Notes: generated by a model from the letters alone, not told the origin. A stretch of 40,089 nt of DNA from Syntrophorhabdaceae bacterium (GCA_026415675.1 JAOAGQ010000053.1:1-40089); one strand, 5' to 3'. Shown: positions 27,484 to 36,480, counted from the stretch's first letter. Program-made: numbers and translations.

Positions 27484-29943
27484 ATGATGATAGTAAAACT
27501 TACCCCTGACGAGATATATAAAAAATGTGACCCTTTTATATTCTCCCATGAGACGACGGATACAATGGAAGAGTTTACAGGTACCATAGGTCAGAAAAGG
27601 GCCCTTCAAGCCCTGGAGTTTGGTCTAAATATGAACACAACAGGTTTCAACATCTTCGCTATAGGAGAGACTGGAACGGGGAGGATGTCTACCATCATCT
27701 CTCTCCTTAAAGAGAAGGCCTCAAAAGAAAAAGTCCCCGATGACTGGTGCTACGTTTACAACTTCAAAGACCCCGATGCCCCTATTGCGATATCTTTACA
27801 GGCAGGGATGGGGGTTGTCCTCCAGAAGGAGATGGAAGAACTCGTAAATATTCTTAAAATCGAGATACCCAAGGCCTTTGAATCGAAAGAATACGAGATG
27901 CAAAAGAACAAGATTATAGAGGAGTTCCAGCAAAAACAGGCGGAATATTTTTCCCGTCTCGACGAAGAGGCAAAGACAAGGGGATTCGCTGTAAGGAGGG
28001 GGCCAACAGGGGTTCTGATCGTCCCTGTTAAAGAAAACGGGGAGCTCCTAACAAAAGAAGAGTTCGAAGCCCTCGATGAAAAGGCAAGAAGACAGCTTGA
28101 AGATACGGGAAGGATGTTCCAGGAAAGACTCAACGATGTGGTTAGGGTTTTAAAAGATGCGGAGAGGATAGTCAGGGATATGCTGATGAAACTGGAGAAG
28201 ATGATCGCCCTTGAAATAGTTGGCCCCCTTATAGAGGGGCTTAAGACGAAATACAGGGGAAACGATAAACTCTTAGCCTATTTTGAAGATGTAAAGGAAG
28301 AGATCGTTGCCCATATCGAAGAATTTAAGGTCCGGGGGGATGAGCAGCCCTCGCCTTTTCCTTTTTTAAAAATGACCCCCTCCCCTTCATCCCTTTCAAA
28401 ATACTCGGTGAACGTCTTTGTAAACAACGGTGAAACGAAAGGGGCGCCTGTAGTTATTGAGAATAACCCTTCCTACCTCAACCTCTTCGGAAGGATAGAG
28501 TTTAAGGTTTCATACGGTGTGGCCACAACGGATTTTACCCTGATCAAGCCCGGTTCTGTCCACAAGGCAAACGGGGGTTATCTGATCTTAAACGCAACAG
28601 ACCTCCTAAAAAACCCTTTCTCCTACGATGCCCTTAAAAGAAGTCTAAAAAACAGGGAGATAAGGATCGAGGATATCCTCGAACAGTATAGACTGATCAG
28701 TATGTCAACCTTAAAACCTGAACCAATCCCCCTCGATATAAAGGTGATCCTCATAAGTAACCCCCAGCTCTACTACCTTTTATACTGGTACGACGAGGAA
28801 TCGAGGGGGCTTTTTAAGGTAAAGGCAGATTTTGACAACATAATGGACAGGACAGAGGAGAATATGGAGAAGTATATGGCCTTTGTGGCAAGATGCCAGA
28901 AGGAAGAGAACCTATTACCCTTCGATAGAACGGCAGTGGCGAGGATAGTGGAGATAGGCTCACGGCTCGCGGACCATCAGAACAAATTGTCCATGAGATT
29001 CAGCGACATAGCGGATCTTATAAGAGAATCGAGCTACTGGGCATCAATGGAAGGGACAAAGACCGTAACATCGACCCATGTTACAAGGGCCGTGGAAGAG
29101 AAGATATACAGAACAGCGAGGATAAAAGAGAGACTCGACGAGATGGTGCTGGAAGGCACGATTATAGTGGAGACAGAGGGTAAAAAGACAGGGCAGGTAA
29201 ATGGCCTCGCCGTTATCGACCTGGGGGATTTCAGGTTCGGAAAACCATCGAGAATCACCGCAAAGACATTCACAGGCAGGGCCGGTGTCGTCAACATAGA
29301 GCGGGAAACCAAGATGAGCGGTAAAATACATGAAAAGGCGATCATGATCATCTCCAGTTATCTCGGGAGCAAATATGCGATAAAATCGCCGATAAGCCTA
29401 TCCGCATCGATCACCTTCGAGCAGCTATACGAGATGGTGGAAGGGGATAGTGCGACCTGTGCCGAGCTATACGCCCTTTTAAGTAGCATCTCCGGGGTTC
29501 CACTGAAACAGGGTATCGCCGTTACCGGTTCCATGGATCAAAACGGTGATGTCCAGCCCATAGGGGGGGTGAACGAAAAAATAGAAGGTTTCTTCGACAT
29601 CTGCAAGGCAAGGGGACTTGATGGCAGCCACGGTGTGATCATCCCAAAGAAAAACATCGTTCACCTCATGTTGAAGGAAGAGGTACAGAATGCGGTCAGA
29701 GAGGGTCTTTTCACCATATATGGTATAGATAAAATGGAAGAAGGCCTTGAGATACTCACCGATATGAAGGCCGGCGAACCCGACGGGAACGGTGACTACC
29801 CTGAGGGTACCATAAATTATCTCGTCACAAAAAGGCTTACTGAAATTTCGGAAGCTATGGAAAAGCGGAAAGATAAAAAGTCAGAGGAAGAGAATCAAAA
29901 AGAAAAGAGAGAGGAAGATGAATCAGAGAAGGTATGCTGTTGA
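27484..29943 (+). CDS. Lon-like ATP-dependent protease (AAA_32/Lon_C family)
   Basis: The 819-aa protein matches the Lon-related family without the LonA N-domain. The nucleotide site near residues 56-66 reads IGETGTGRMST, with Arg in place of the Walker A Lys; as I recall, this is usual in this family. A long coiled coil (about 120-275) follows, then the second AAA part and a C-terminal protease domain. The catalytic dyad is Ser656 (EGDSATCAE) and Lys699 (GGVNEKIEG), 43 residues apart as in E. coli Lon (679/722). The last 40 residues are a Lys/Glu-rich tail. It heads a tightly packed operon with the NUDIX, MFS and der genes. Two adjacent ATGs (27484, 27487) follow AGAGGAGGG. Confidence 0.93.
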   Translation: MMIVKLTPDEIYKKCDPFIFSHETTDTMEEFTGTIGQKRALQALEFGLNMNTTGFNIFAIGETGTGRMSTIISLLKEKASKEKVPDDWCYVYNFKDPDAPIAISLQAGMGVVLQKEMEELVNILKIEIPKAFESKEYEMQKNKIIEEFQQKQAEYFSRLDEEAKTRGFAVRRGPTGVLIVPVKENGELLTKEEFEALDEKARRQLEDTGRMFQERLNDVVRVLKDAERIVRDMLMKLEKMIALEIVGPLIEGLKTKYRGNDKLLAYFEDVKEEIVAHIEEFKVRGDEQPSPFPFLKMTPSPSSLSKYSVNVFVNNGETKGAPVVIENNPSYLNLFGRIEFKVSYGVATTDFTLIKPGSVHKANGGYLILNATDLLKNPFSYDALKRSLKNREIRIEDILEQYRLISMSTLKPEPIPLDIKVILISNPQLYYLLYWYDEESRGLFKVKADFDNIMDRTEENMEKYMAFVARCQKEENLLPFDRTAVARIVEIGSRLADHQNKLSMRFSDIADLIRESSYWASMEGTKTVTSTHVTRAVEEKIYRTARIKERLDEMVLEGTIIVETEGKKTGQVNGLAVIDLGDFRFGKPSRITAKTFTGRAGVVNIERETKMSGKIHEKAIMIISSYLGSKYAIKSPISLSASITFEQLYEMVEGDSATCAELYALLSSISGVPLKQGIAVTGSMDQNGDVQPIGGVNEKIEGFFDICKARGLDGSHGVIIPKKNIVHLMLKEEVQNAVREGLFTIYGIDKMEEGLEILTDMKAGEPDGNGDYPEGTINYLVTKRLTEISEAMEKRKDKKSEEENQKEKREEDESEKVCC

Positions 29944-30517
29944 GCCCGATAGAACTACCATAACCTTAATTGAAAATAAGTTAAAAGGATATAAGGCCCG
30001 TTTCCTCGATTCCCCAAAGGATGTGTGTGCCGGGGTGCTCATACCGATATTCGAAAATGATGAAGGGGTTCACATCCTCTTAACGAAAAGGACCGATAAG
30101 GTCAAGGTACATAAAGGGGAGATATCCTTCCCCGGAGGCACATGTGAGGCTAAGGATAGGGATGTCATGGATACGGCCCTTAGGGAGACAAAGGAGGAGA
30201 TAGGCATAGAGGAAGGGGATGTAAAAGTCATAGGAAGGCTCGACGACATGGTAACCCTCTCAGGTTTTGTCGTATCCCCCTATGTTGGGGTCATACCCTA
30301 TCCATACCCTTTTAAAATAAATACCGATGAGGTCGCCTATATCGTACCCTTCCCCCTCCACTATCTTTTGAAGGAGGAACCTGCCTGTGAACCTGCCGAA
30401 TATGAAGGAAAGTACGAGACGGTCCCTTCCTTCTATTTTAACGGTGAACGTATATGGGGGGCCACCTGCAGGATACTCCTTCGGTTAAAAAAGATCATAA
30501 AAGATGACAGAATTTAG
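29918..30517 (+). CDS. NUDIX hydrolase, CoA pyrophosphatase-like
   Basis: The 199-aa protein contains a NUDIX box with REtkEEIG (ALRETKEEIGI) preceded by GEISFPGGTCEAKDRD. This is the layout of the NudL/YeaB CoA diphosphatase group, where LLTKRTDKVKVHKGE also fits. It probably cleaves CoA or acyl-CoA to phosphopantetheine and adenosine 3',5'-bisphosphate. It overlaps the Lon-like gene by 26 bases and the MFS gene by 14. The Asp-for-Glu spacing in the box matches the CoA subgroup, but substrate is not proven. Confidence 0.85.
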   Translation: MNQRRYAVEPDRTTITLIENKLKGYKARFLDSPKDVCAGVLIPIFENDEGVHILLTKRTDKVKVHKGEISFPGGTCEAKDRDVMDTALRETKEEIGIEEGDVKVIGRLDDMVTLSGFVVSPYVGVIPYPYPFKINTDEVAYIVPFPLHYLLKEEPACEPAEYEGKYETVPSFYFNGERIWGATCRILLRLKKIIKDDRI

Positions 30518-31667
30518 CTTAAAAGTACTCATCATACTATCTATGGGCCATATGACGGTAGATATCTATCAGGGAGCCCTTCCAGCTATCCTCCCGTTTT
30601 TAAAGGAGAAACTCGGTTTATCGTACACCTTGACGGGAGTGATCATCATGATCTCCAACTTCACCTCATCCATACTCCAGCCCCTCTTCGGCTTCCTCTC
30701 CGATAGAAAAAAGAAACCCATACTTTTATATCTCGGTCTTCTATCGGCCGGGGCAGGCTTCTCCTTTCTCTTTATCCCCTCTGATTATACAGCGGTGCTT
30801 GTCCTTGTAATAATAAGTGGCCTTGGCGTTGCCGCATACCACCCTGAAGGCTATAAAACTGCCTATTTTTTCACCGGAGAGAAGAGGGCTACAGGCATGT
30901 CCATCTTTTCTGTGGGGGGAAACCTCGGCTTTTCCTTAGGCCCCATCCTTGCCATCTACACGATCCATTATGTAGGTTATACCCTTTTCCCTGTGATCAT
31001 CATACCCTCTATACTCTGTACAATGCTTTTTTTGAACTACAAAGAGAAATTTTCCCTATCGAGTAAGGGGTATACGGAGTCAAAAAAAATAGAGGGGAGA
31101 CCGACCCTTCAGGCATACTCCGCCCTTCTCCTGATCACCGCCTTTGTTGTTGTAAGGTCGTGGACACAGCTCGGCCTCTTAACGTACATACCCTTCTACT
31201 ACATAAACCACCTGAAGGGGGACCCCCTCTATGCAGGAAGGCTCGTCTTTGTCTTCCTCCTCTGTGGAGCGGCAGGGACACTGATAGGGGCTCCCCTCGC
31301 GGATAGATGGGGCCACAGACGTTTTTTGAGGATAAGTATGTTTCTCGCCACGGTGACCCTCCCTTTATTTTTCCTGCCCTTTATCCAGCACACATACCTT
31401 ATATTTTTCATCCTAGGTTTACAGGGCATGCTCCTCGTCTCTTCTTTTTCTGTCACCATAGTCATGGCGCAGAGGCTCATCCCTAACAGGCTCGGGGTGG
31501 TATCGGGGATATTGACCGGTCTCGCCATAGGTACAGGGGGTATCGGAGTTACCCTTCTGGGGGCCGTTGCAGACCGCTTTGGTGTCCTTGCGGCGATGGA
31601 ATCGATCATGCTACTGCCCTTTCTTGGGTTTATTTTCAGTATACTCCTCAGGTACAGGGACAGATGA
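30504..31667 (+). CDS. MFS transporter, fosmidomycin-resistance (Fsr)-like exporter
   Basis: The 387-aa protein has about 12 membrane segments and the Fsr-like N-terminus with MGHMTVDIYQGALPAILPFL, followed by the MFS loop motif GFLSDRKKKP between helices 2 and 3. The second half has ADRWGHRR at the matching position. Fsr proteins export fosmidomycin and similar small anions; the native substrate here is unknown. Coupled by overlap to both neighbours. Confidence 0.85.
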   Translation: MTEFSLKVLIILSMGHMTVDIYQGALPAILPFLKEKLGLSYTLTGVIIMISNFTSSILQPLFGFLSDRKKKPILLYLGLLSAGAGFSFLFIPSDYTAVLVLVIISGLGVAAYHPEGYKTAYFFTGEKRATGMSIFSVGGNLGFSLGPILAIYTIHYVGYTLFPVIIIPSILCTMLFLNYKEKFSLSSKGYTESKKIEGRPTLQAYSALLLITAFVVVRSWTQLGLLTYIPFYYINHLKGDPLYAGRLVFVFLLCGAAGTLIGAPLADRWGHRRFLRISMFLATVTLPLFFLPFIQHTYLIFFILGLQGMLLVSSFSVTIVMAQRLIPNRLGVVSGILTGLAIGTGGIGVTLLGAVADRFGVLAAMESIMLLPFLGFIFSILLRYRDR

Positions 31668-32998
31668 AACCTGTGATCACCATTGTGGGCAGACCGAATG
31701 TAGGTAAATCTACACTATTTAACAGGATTCTCGGATACAGAAAGGCTATCGTTGAGGATGCCCCCGGGGTTACAAGGGACAGAAATTACGGTGAATTCAC
31801 ATACAGAGGAAATTCCTTTACCTTAGTTGACACAGGGGGTTTTGTCCCCCTCTCCGATGATGTGATCTTCAATCTCGTAGAGGAGCAGATTTTTTTCTCT
31901 GTAAGGGAATCGTCCCTTGTTCTGTTTGTGGTGGATGGAAGGGAGGGTATCCATCCCCATGATATGGATACCGCCGAAAAACTGAGAAAGTTAGGGAAGA
32001 GGGTTTTCTGTGTCGTTAACAAGATGGATTCCCAAAAGACACATATAAAGGCCTATGAATTCCACGAACTCGGCTTTGAGGAGCTGTATATGGTTAGTGC
32101 CCTCCACGGTACGGGGATAGGGGAGCTCTTAGATGGGATCTACGATGTCCTTCAGGGTTCTGCCCTGACTGATGAGGTCGAGGAAGAAGGCGAGAAGAAT
32201 TTTAAAGAGGGGTATTTACTAAAGATTGCGATTGTTGGGAGACCAAATACAGGAAAGTCCTCGATAGTAAATAAGATTCTCGGCGAAGAAAGGATGATAG
32301 TGAGTGATATATCCGGTACCACAAGGGACGCCATCGATTCCGAATTCGATTACGGAGACAGAAAAATAATCATTATAGACACCGCAGGGCTTAGGAAAAA
32401 GAACAGGATATCGGAGAAGATAGAGGGTCACTCTGTAGCACACGCTATAAAAAGTATAGAGAGGGCGGATGTGGTAAACCTGATCATCGACGGTACCGAG
32501 GGTCCAAGCCATCAGGATTCAGCCATCGCCCATACCGTTGTCAAAAGGGGTAAGGGCCTCTGTATCGTTATCAATAAGTGGGACTTGATGGATAAAAAGG
32601 GGGAGCCAAAGGCATATACCAAAATGGTCCGGGAGAGGATACCCCATGCCTCTTTCGCTCCTGTGCTATTTGTCTCTGCAAAAACAGGGCTTAACATCGA
32701 GAAGATTCTAAAGGAAAACCTGAAGATAAGATCCCAGATGGAGATGCGAATCTCCACCCCTGAGTTGAACAGGGCCCTCGAAGAAATAACCGATGCCGTC
32801 TCACCTCCTATGATATCCGGCAAAAAGATAAGGCTTCTCTACATAAACCAGCCAAAGACAACCCCCCCTACCTTTGTGGTATTTTCAAACCACCCCGAAT
32901 CCATATCGGATCAATATAAGAGATACTTAGAAAGGGAGATAAGGAGGAGGTTCGGGTTTACAGGGGTCACAATACGACTCTATTTCAGGAAAAAGTGA
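31664..32998 (+). CDS. der: Ribosome assembly GTPase Der (EngA)
   Basis: The 444-aa protein has two tandem GTPase domains (about 1-165 and 183-350): GRPNVGKST with DTGGF and NKMD, then GRPNTGKSS with DTAGL and NKWD. A C-terminal KH-like domain ends near YFRKK. Der binds the 50S subunit and is essential for its maturation. It is the last gene of the lon-like/NUDIX/MFS/der operon, overlapping the MFS gene by 4 bases. Confidence 0.97.
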   Translation: MKPVITIVGRPNVGKSTLFNRILGYRKAIVEDAPGVTRDRNYGEFTYRGNSFTLVDTGGFVPLSDDVIFNLVEEQIFFSVRESSLVLFVVDGREGIHPHDMDTAEKLRKLGKRVFCVVNKMDSQKTHIKAYEFHELGFEELYMVSALHGTGIGELLDGIYDVLQGSALTDEVEEEGEKNFKEGYLLKIAIVGRPNTGKSSIVNKILGEERMIVSDISGTTRDAIDSEFDYGDRKIIIIDTAGLRKKNRISEKIEGHSVAHAIKSIERADVVNLIIDGTEGPSHQDSAIAHTVVKRGKGLCIVINKWDLMDKKGEPKAYTKMVRERIPHASFAPVLFVSAKTGLNIEKILKENLKIRSQMEMRISTPELNRALEEITDAVSPPMISGKKIRLLYINQPKTTPPTFVVFSNHPESISDQYKRYLEREIRRRFGFTGVTIRLYFRKK

Positions 32999-33019
32999 CC
33001 CTTTGATCCTTCTCGCACA

Positions 33020-33048
33020 TTGACAGTGAAATAAAAAACGTATAGATT
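33020..33048 (+). promoter_or_regulatory. Possible promoter before the Cys-rich protein gene
   Basis: TTGACA at 33020-33025 is followed after 17 bases by TAGATT (33043-33048), with TATAGA overlapping it. The -35 is perfect and the -10 weak. It fits the 87-base gap after der. Confidence 0.4.
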
Positions 33049-33085
33049 ACAGGGTTATTAGTTGTTGAATAAAGGGAGGACGAAG

Positions 33086-33493
33086 ATGGCTATACTCGAT
33101 GATATCAAAAGGTTGGGCCTTGAACTTGCCCCTCAGATCAAGGAAGAGGTGGACAGGATCGTTGAGAGCATAAATACGGAGATTAAGGATGAGTACGTAA
33201 GAGGCGCCCTGATCGAGGGCGCGGTTGGGGAGTTTCTCATGGCCTTCTGCCCCGATGTGATGGATGCGATCATAAAGGACAAAGAGAGGGAAAATCAGGA
33301 GTGGTTGAGGAAATGCCAGAGAAAATACGATGAAAAAGGAAACAGGGTATGCGAGGAAGAGTTCTGCCCTAATTCAGAGGATGTTGCCCCTTGTGTGTAC
33401 TGTGGCAGATACATCTGCAGGGCCCACAGCTTTCACGATGAAAAGAGATGCTGTTATGAATGCTGGGAGTTCCATTTTGGTGAAAAAAATTAA
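33086..33493 (+). CDS. Small cytoplasmic protein with a C-terminal Cys/His zinc-ribbon-like motif
   Basis: I do not recognise the family. The start at ATG 33086 follows GGGAGG at ideal distance; the annotated-looking ATG/TTG upstream lacks one. The 135-aa product has a helical acidic N-terminal half (about 1-75). Its Cys-rich tail has the spacing C-x2-C-x4-C-x2-H, then C-C-x2-C (CVYCGRYICRAH, RCCYEC), preceded by further Cys in CEEEFC. This looks like a treble-clef or B-box-type zinc site. No signal peptide. It stands alone between der and the PEP-CTERM gene. Confidence 0.7.
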   Translation: MAILDDIKRLGLELAPQIKEEVDRIVESINTEIKDEYVRGALIEGAVGEFLMAFCPDVMDAIIKDKERENQEWLRKCQRKYDEKGNRVCEEEFCPNSEDVAPCVYCGRYICRAHSFHDEKRCCYECWEFHFGEKN

Positions 33494-33539
33494 ATTTTAA
33501 TTTTTTTTAATTTTTAATGTGTTATTTGCTTTTATATTG

Positions 33540-33562
33540 TATAATTATATGTTATAATTATA
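33540..33562. repeat. AT-rich tandem repeat before the PEP-CTERM gene
   Basis: The 10-base palindrome TATAATTATA occurs at 33540-33549 and again at 33553-33562, in a very AT-rich gap (33494-33594). Either copy contains a -10-like TATAAT, but no -35 with good spacing is visible. It could be a promoter/operator region. Confidence 0.35.
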
Positions 33563-33594
33563 GCATGTATAAAAATTTCCATTAGGGGGTATAT

Positions 33595-34215
33595 ATGAAA
33601 AAATATTCTTTTTATAGGGTTATATTATTTTTTGTCCTTTTACTTCTGGTAATTATAACAGATGGAAGGGCGGATAATATATTAAACCTCAGAACCCTCC
33701 CGAATACAACCTATTATGGATACTATGTAGGGGCTATCGGCGGTAACATAGACGGGGGCTATGCGATGAAATTTTACTGCAACGATTTCTCTACAACCAC
33801 GTACATTCCCAGTTCCTTTGCCGTTGCTATAAGTACCCTCTCCGACTTATCCCAGACAAAGTTTGGGGGTAGCCCGGATGCCCTCCTTAAATATCAACAG
33901 GCAGGATGGCTTATAAGTCAGATGGAATCCAACCCTTCTCAGGTTGGCCCCATCCAGTTCGCTATCTGGAACCTTTTTTCAAATGATGTACCTACTGTAC
34001 CGGGGGCCCAAGATTGGCTTGCCTCTGCCCGTTCTATAAATACTTCAAGCTTTAACTTTTCAGAGATAAGGGTATATACACCAACAAATACAAGGAACCA
34101 GGAGTTTATAGGCGGCACAGTCCATTCCCTCGATGAACCATCGGTGCTTATCCTGATCATAGCGGGGTTATTGGGTACAACCCTTTTTATAAAAGTTCGC
34201 TGCAAGAAGGCTTAA
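33595..34215 (+). CDS. Exported protein with a PEP-CTERM-like sorting signal
   Basis: The 206-aa protein has a signal peptide (about 1-27). Its C-terminal tail has the order of a PEP-CTERM signal: DEPS, about 20 hydrophobic residues (VLILIIAGLLGTTLFIKV), then RCKKA. The middle part (YCNDFSTTTYIPSSF, then a stretch with IQFAIWNLF) resembles other PEP-CTERM proteins that carry an A-IQLAIWE-type segment. Such proteins are processed by an exosortase/archaeosortase-type protease and linked to extracellular polysaccharide. The motif has D where canonical tails have P before EP. No exosortase gene lies in the window. Start codon follows TTAGGGGG at 33583-33590. Confidence 0.78.
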   Translation: MKKYSFYRVILFFVLLLLVIITDGRADNILNLRTLPNTTYYGYYVGAIGGNIDGGYAMKFYCNDFSTTTYIPSSFAVAISTLSDLSQTKFGGSPDALLKYQQAGWLISQMESNPSQVGPIQFAIWNLFSNDVPTVPGAQDWLASARSINTSSFNFSEIRVYTPTNTRNQEFIGGTVHSLDEPSVLILIIAGLLGTTLFIKVRCKKA

Positions 34216-34321
34216 AAGCTTAAGGAGAAACCTTTTTCTACGAAATACAGGTTCTTAAAACTCAAATAAATACCCTGATATAAAAACATACCCCTATATT
34301 TAATAAACCCCTCTTTTTCTC

Positions 34322-34374
34322 TTGACACAGCCATGTTCAAATTGGTATAAAATAGCATGTGAAATTTTGAACAA
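34322..34374 (+). promoter_or_regulatory. bamB distal promoter, copy A
   Basis: TTGACA (34322-34327), an 18-base spacer and TATAAAAT (34346-34353), followed by GTGAAATTTTGAACAA (34359-34374). An 8-bp inverted repeat, TGTTCAAA (34334-34341) and TTTGAACA (34366-34373), brackets the -10. This suggests a dimeric regulator site over the promoter. Only this copy has perfect arms. Confidence 0.7.
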
Positions 34375-34422
34375 AATGGAAACATGGTTTGGTAGTTAAA
34401 TATGGCACCTCTTTCGTTATTC

Positions 34423-34476
34423 TTGACAAGGATATTAAACAATTGGTATAAAATCAGCAAGTGAAATTATGAACAA
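34423..34476 (+). promoter_or_regulatory. bamB proximal promoter, copy B
   Basis: TTGACA (34423-34428), an 18-base spacer, TATAAAAT (34447-34454), then GTGAAATTATGAACAA (34461-34476). The unit repeats copy A about 101 bases downstream: AATTGGTATAAAAT is identical and the downstream block differs at one base. The expected start point is close to 34460, giving a leader of about 40 bases. Confidence 0.72.
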
Positions 34477-34500
34477 CCTGAAAGTAAAAGGGGATAAACT

Positions 34501-36480
34501 ATGAGGTACGCAGAAACAGGGTATAATTTGGAAGTCGATTTGTCAACAGGAAACATAGAGAGGGTCGAGAGTGATCCAAAGATGACGGAACTTTTTATCG
34601 GTGGTCTTGGTACAAACTCGAAGATCCTATGGGACAGGGTTCCTCCTGAGGTTGAGCCTTTTTCTCCTGACAATATACTGATCTTCAGCACAGGTCTTCT
34701 ATGTGGCACCCCTGCCCCAGGCGCGAACAGGACTATCGTTTCAACCTTCTCCCCCCAGACGAACCTGATGGCTTACTCCATGATGGGGGGTTTCTGGGCC
34801 CCTGAACTGAAGTACGCAGGGTATGACAAGGTGATTATCCGGGGGAAATCCCCAAAGCTCGTCTATCTTCTCATCACCAACGATAAGGTGGAGTTAAGGG
34901 ACGCCACTCATCTAAAAGGTAAGGGGACCCTTGAAACGGCTACCCTCATAAAAGAAGAGCTAAACGATCCTAAAGTACAGGTTGCCTCCATCGGCCTTGC
35001 CGGGGAAAACAGGGTCTTTTTTGCCTCCATAGAGCAGGGAAGGTCAAGTGCAAGCCGCCTCGGCATCGGCGGTGTCATGGGGGATAAAGGTCTTAAGGCC
35101 ATTGCGGTGAGGGGAAAAAGGGATGTAAACATAGCGAGGCCTGCAGAATTTATAAAATACTGTAATGATATCCTCGAATATATAAAGTTCAGGGCAAATA
35201 ACCCCATAAAGGGTGTTCCCCCGATACTTGCAACCCTCGGCTCCCCCCAGGAGATGGCCTTACACGATGAGGAATGGCATACGACGAGTTTTAGCTGGGG
35301 TCATGCCCGTTTCCGTAGAAAAGACTTCTGGACCCCCGAGATTGCAGAGAGATGGACGAAGATACAGGATAGCACCGTTGAACGTCTGATCAGCTGCTAT
35401 AACTGTCCAATGAGGTGTGGTGGTATCATCATACATCCCATGCTGAATAGGTTTATGATGAAGTGCTACTCAAAGCTCACATACCTCATGGCAGCGGTCT
35501 CCGACGATTTAGGCTTTGCGTTTAAGATTACGGGTCTCGCCCAGGAATACGGTGTCGATGGCTTCACAACACCACAGGTGATGGCCTTTGCGATAGAGCT
35601 TTACGAGGCAGGCATCCTAACCGACAGTGATATGCCCGATTTTCCCAAATCAAACGAAGATAGGTTCTTCTATCTCCTCGATAAGATCGTAAGAAGGGAG
35701 GGCATCGGTGATGTCCTCGCGGATGGGGTCTACTGGGCTGCCCGCAAGATAGGTAGAGGAGCTGAACAGTATGACCATAATACCACAAGGAAACACGAAC
35801 AGATGGTCATAAAACTGGGCATGTTAAACCCCTTATACTACCTCATGTACGGTACAGGGGAGAAGGGGAATATCACCCAGATAGAGGGCCAGATACCACA
35901 GGCCCCTCTCCCGGAGGATACAAAGGAAGAGTTCGTAAAAGACTGGATCCATCCACCGAAGGAGTGGGCTGAAGAATTCAAACAGTTCATCCTCGAATGG
36001 GGACGGGGAGAAAATGTATTCCCCTTTTATCCACCCATATCCACGATCTGCAAGCTCGTGGAATGGCAGGAGATGATGCATTACATAGATGACTCAACGG
36101 GGGTATGCGCAGGTCTATCCTCCTTCCCCATCAAACCACCTTACCATATCCACAACTATCCACTCATAATATCGGCAGGGACAGGTCTCGATATCGATGA
36201 TGAAGGCTTATACAGGATGGCCAAGAGAAACCGTAACCTCTTAAGGGCAATAAATATCAGAAGGGGCTTAAAGAGACAGGATGAGAAGCCCCCTCAAGAC
36301 CACTGGAAGAAGAGATTCCCCGAGTATGAGGAAAAACTCCAGGATGAGTACTATAAGTTTAAAGGATGGGATAAGAACGGTGTCCCCACAAAGGAGACGC
36401 TGAAGGATTTAGGTCTCGATTATATCGCTGAAGACTTAGAAAAAAGAGGGATCTATGACAATGGAACAGAAAGCAAGTAA
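34501..36480 (+). CDS. bamB: Class II benzoyl-CoA reductase, tungsten active-site subunit BamB
   Basis: The 659-aa protein belongs to the aldehyde:ferredoxin oxidoreductase family. It closely follows BamB of Geobacter as I recall it, starting MRYAETGYNLEVDLS. Residues I remember from the BamB structure fall at the same numbers: Glu251, His260 (EEWHTTSFSWGHAR) and Cys322, a tungsten ligand. Cluster cysteines are Cys299, Cys302 and Cys306 (CYNCPMRC), with Cys536 as likely fourth. It would bind tungsten bis-metallopterin and reduce the aromatic ring of benzoyl-CoA to cyclohexa-1,5-diene-1-carbonyl-CoA without ATP. The genes after it (bamC, bamD, an HdrA-like gene) fit the Bam complex. In syntrophs the same enzyme can run in reverse. 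It overlaps bamC by 26 bases. Confidence 0.92.
   Translation: MRYAETGYNLEVDLSTGNIERVESDPKMTELFIGGLGTNSKILWDRVPPEVEPFSPDNILIFSTGLLCGTPAPGANRTIVSTFSPQTNLMAYSMMGGFWAPELKYAGYDKVIIRGKSPKLVYLLITNDKVELRDATHLKGKGTLETATLIKEELNDPKVQVASIGLAGENRVFFASIEQGRSSASRLGIGGVMGDKGLKAIAVRGKRDVNIARPAEFIKYCNDILEYIKFRANNPIKGVPPILATLGSPQEMALHDEEWHTTSFSWGHARFRRKDFWTPEIAERWTKIQDSTVERLISCYNCPMRCGGIIIHPMLNRFMMKCYSKLTYLMAAVSDDLGFAFKITGLAQEYGVDGFTTPQVMAFAIELYEAGILTDSDMPDFPKSNEDRFFYLLDKIVRREGIGDVLADGVYWAARKIGRGAEQYDHNTTRKHEQMVIKLGMLNPLYYLMYGTGEKGNITQIEGQIPQAPLPEDTKEEFVKDWIHPPKEWAEEFKQFILEWGRGENVFPFYPPISTICKLVEWQEMMHYIDDSTGVCAGLSSFPIKPPYHIHNYPLIISAGTGLDIDDEGLYRMAKRNRNLLRAINIRRGLKRQDEKPPQDHWKKRFPEYEEKLQDEYYKFKGWDKNGVPTKETLKDLGLDYIAEDLEKRGIYDNGTESK

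Larger units (their letters stand above)
34216..34500 (+). promoter_or_regulatory. bamB upstream region (285 bases, no gene)
   Basis: This gap holds two matching promoter units (listed separately) and no credible gene. The first 100 bases are AT-rich without a strong terminator; a weak AAGG-AGAAA-CCTT hairpin follows the PEP-CTERM gene. A ribosome site (AAGGGG) lies about 9 bases before the bamB ATG. Confidence 0.6.

Noticed and set aside
27650-27690. Broken Walker A (GTGR instead of GTGK) as sign of a dead Lon-like enzyme
   Set aside because: As I recall, Arg here is usual for this family, and the Ser-Lys protease dyad is intact.
33526-33558. TTGCTT and TATAAT as a promoter of the PEP-CTERM gene
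   Set aside because: The spacer is 21 bases to one TATAAT and 8 to the other, both out of range.
34469-34504. An 11-codon leader ORF (starts MNNLKV) whose stop overlaps the bamB ATG
   Set aside because: It has no ribosome site and would lie only about 8 bases from the predicted transcript start; probably chance, though copy A has no equivalent ATG.
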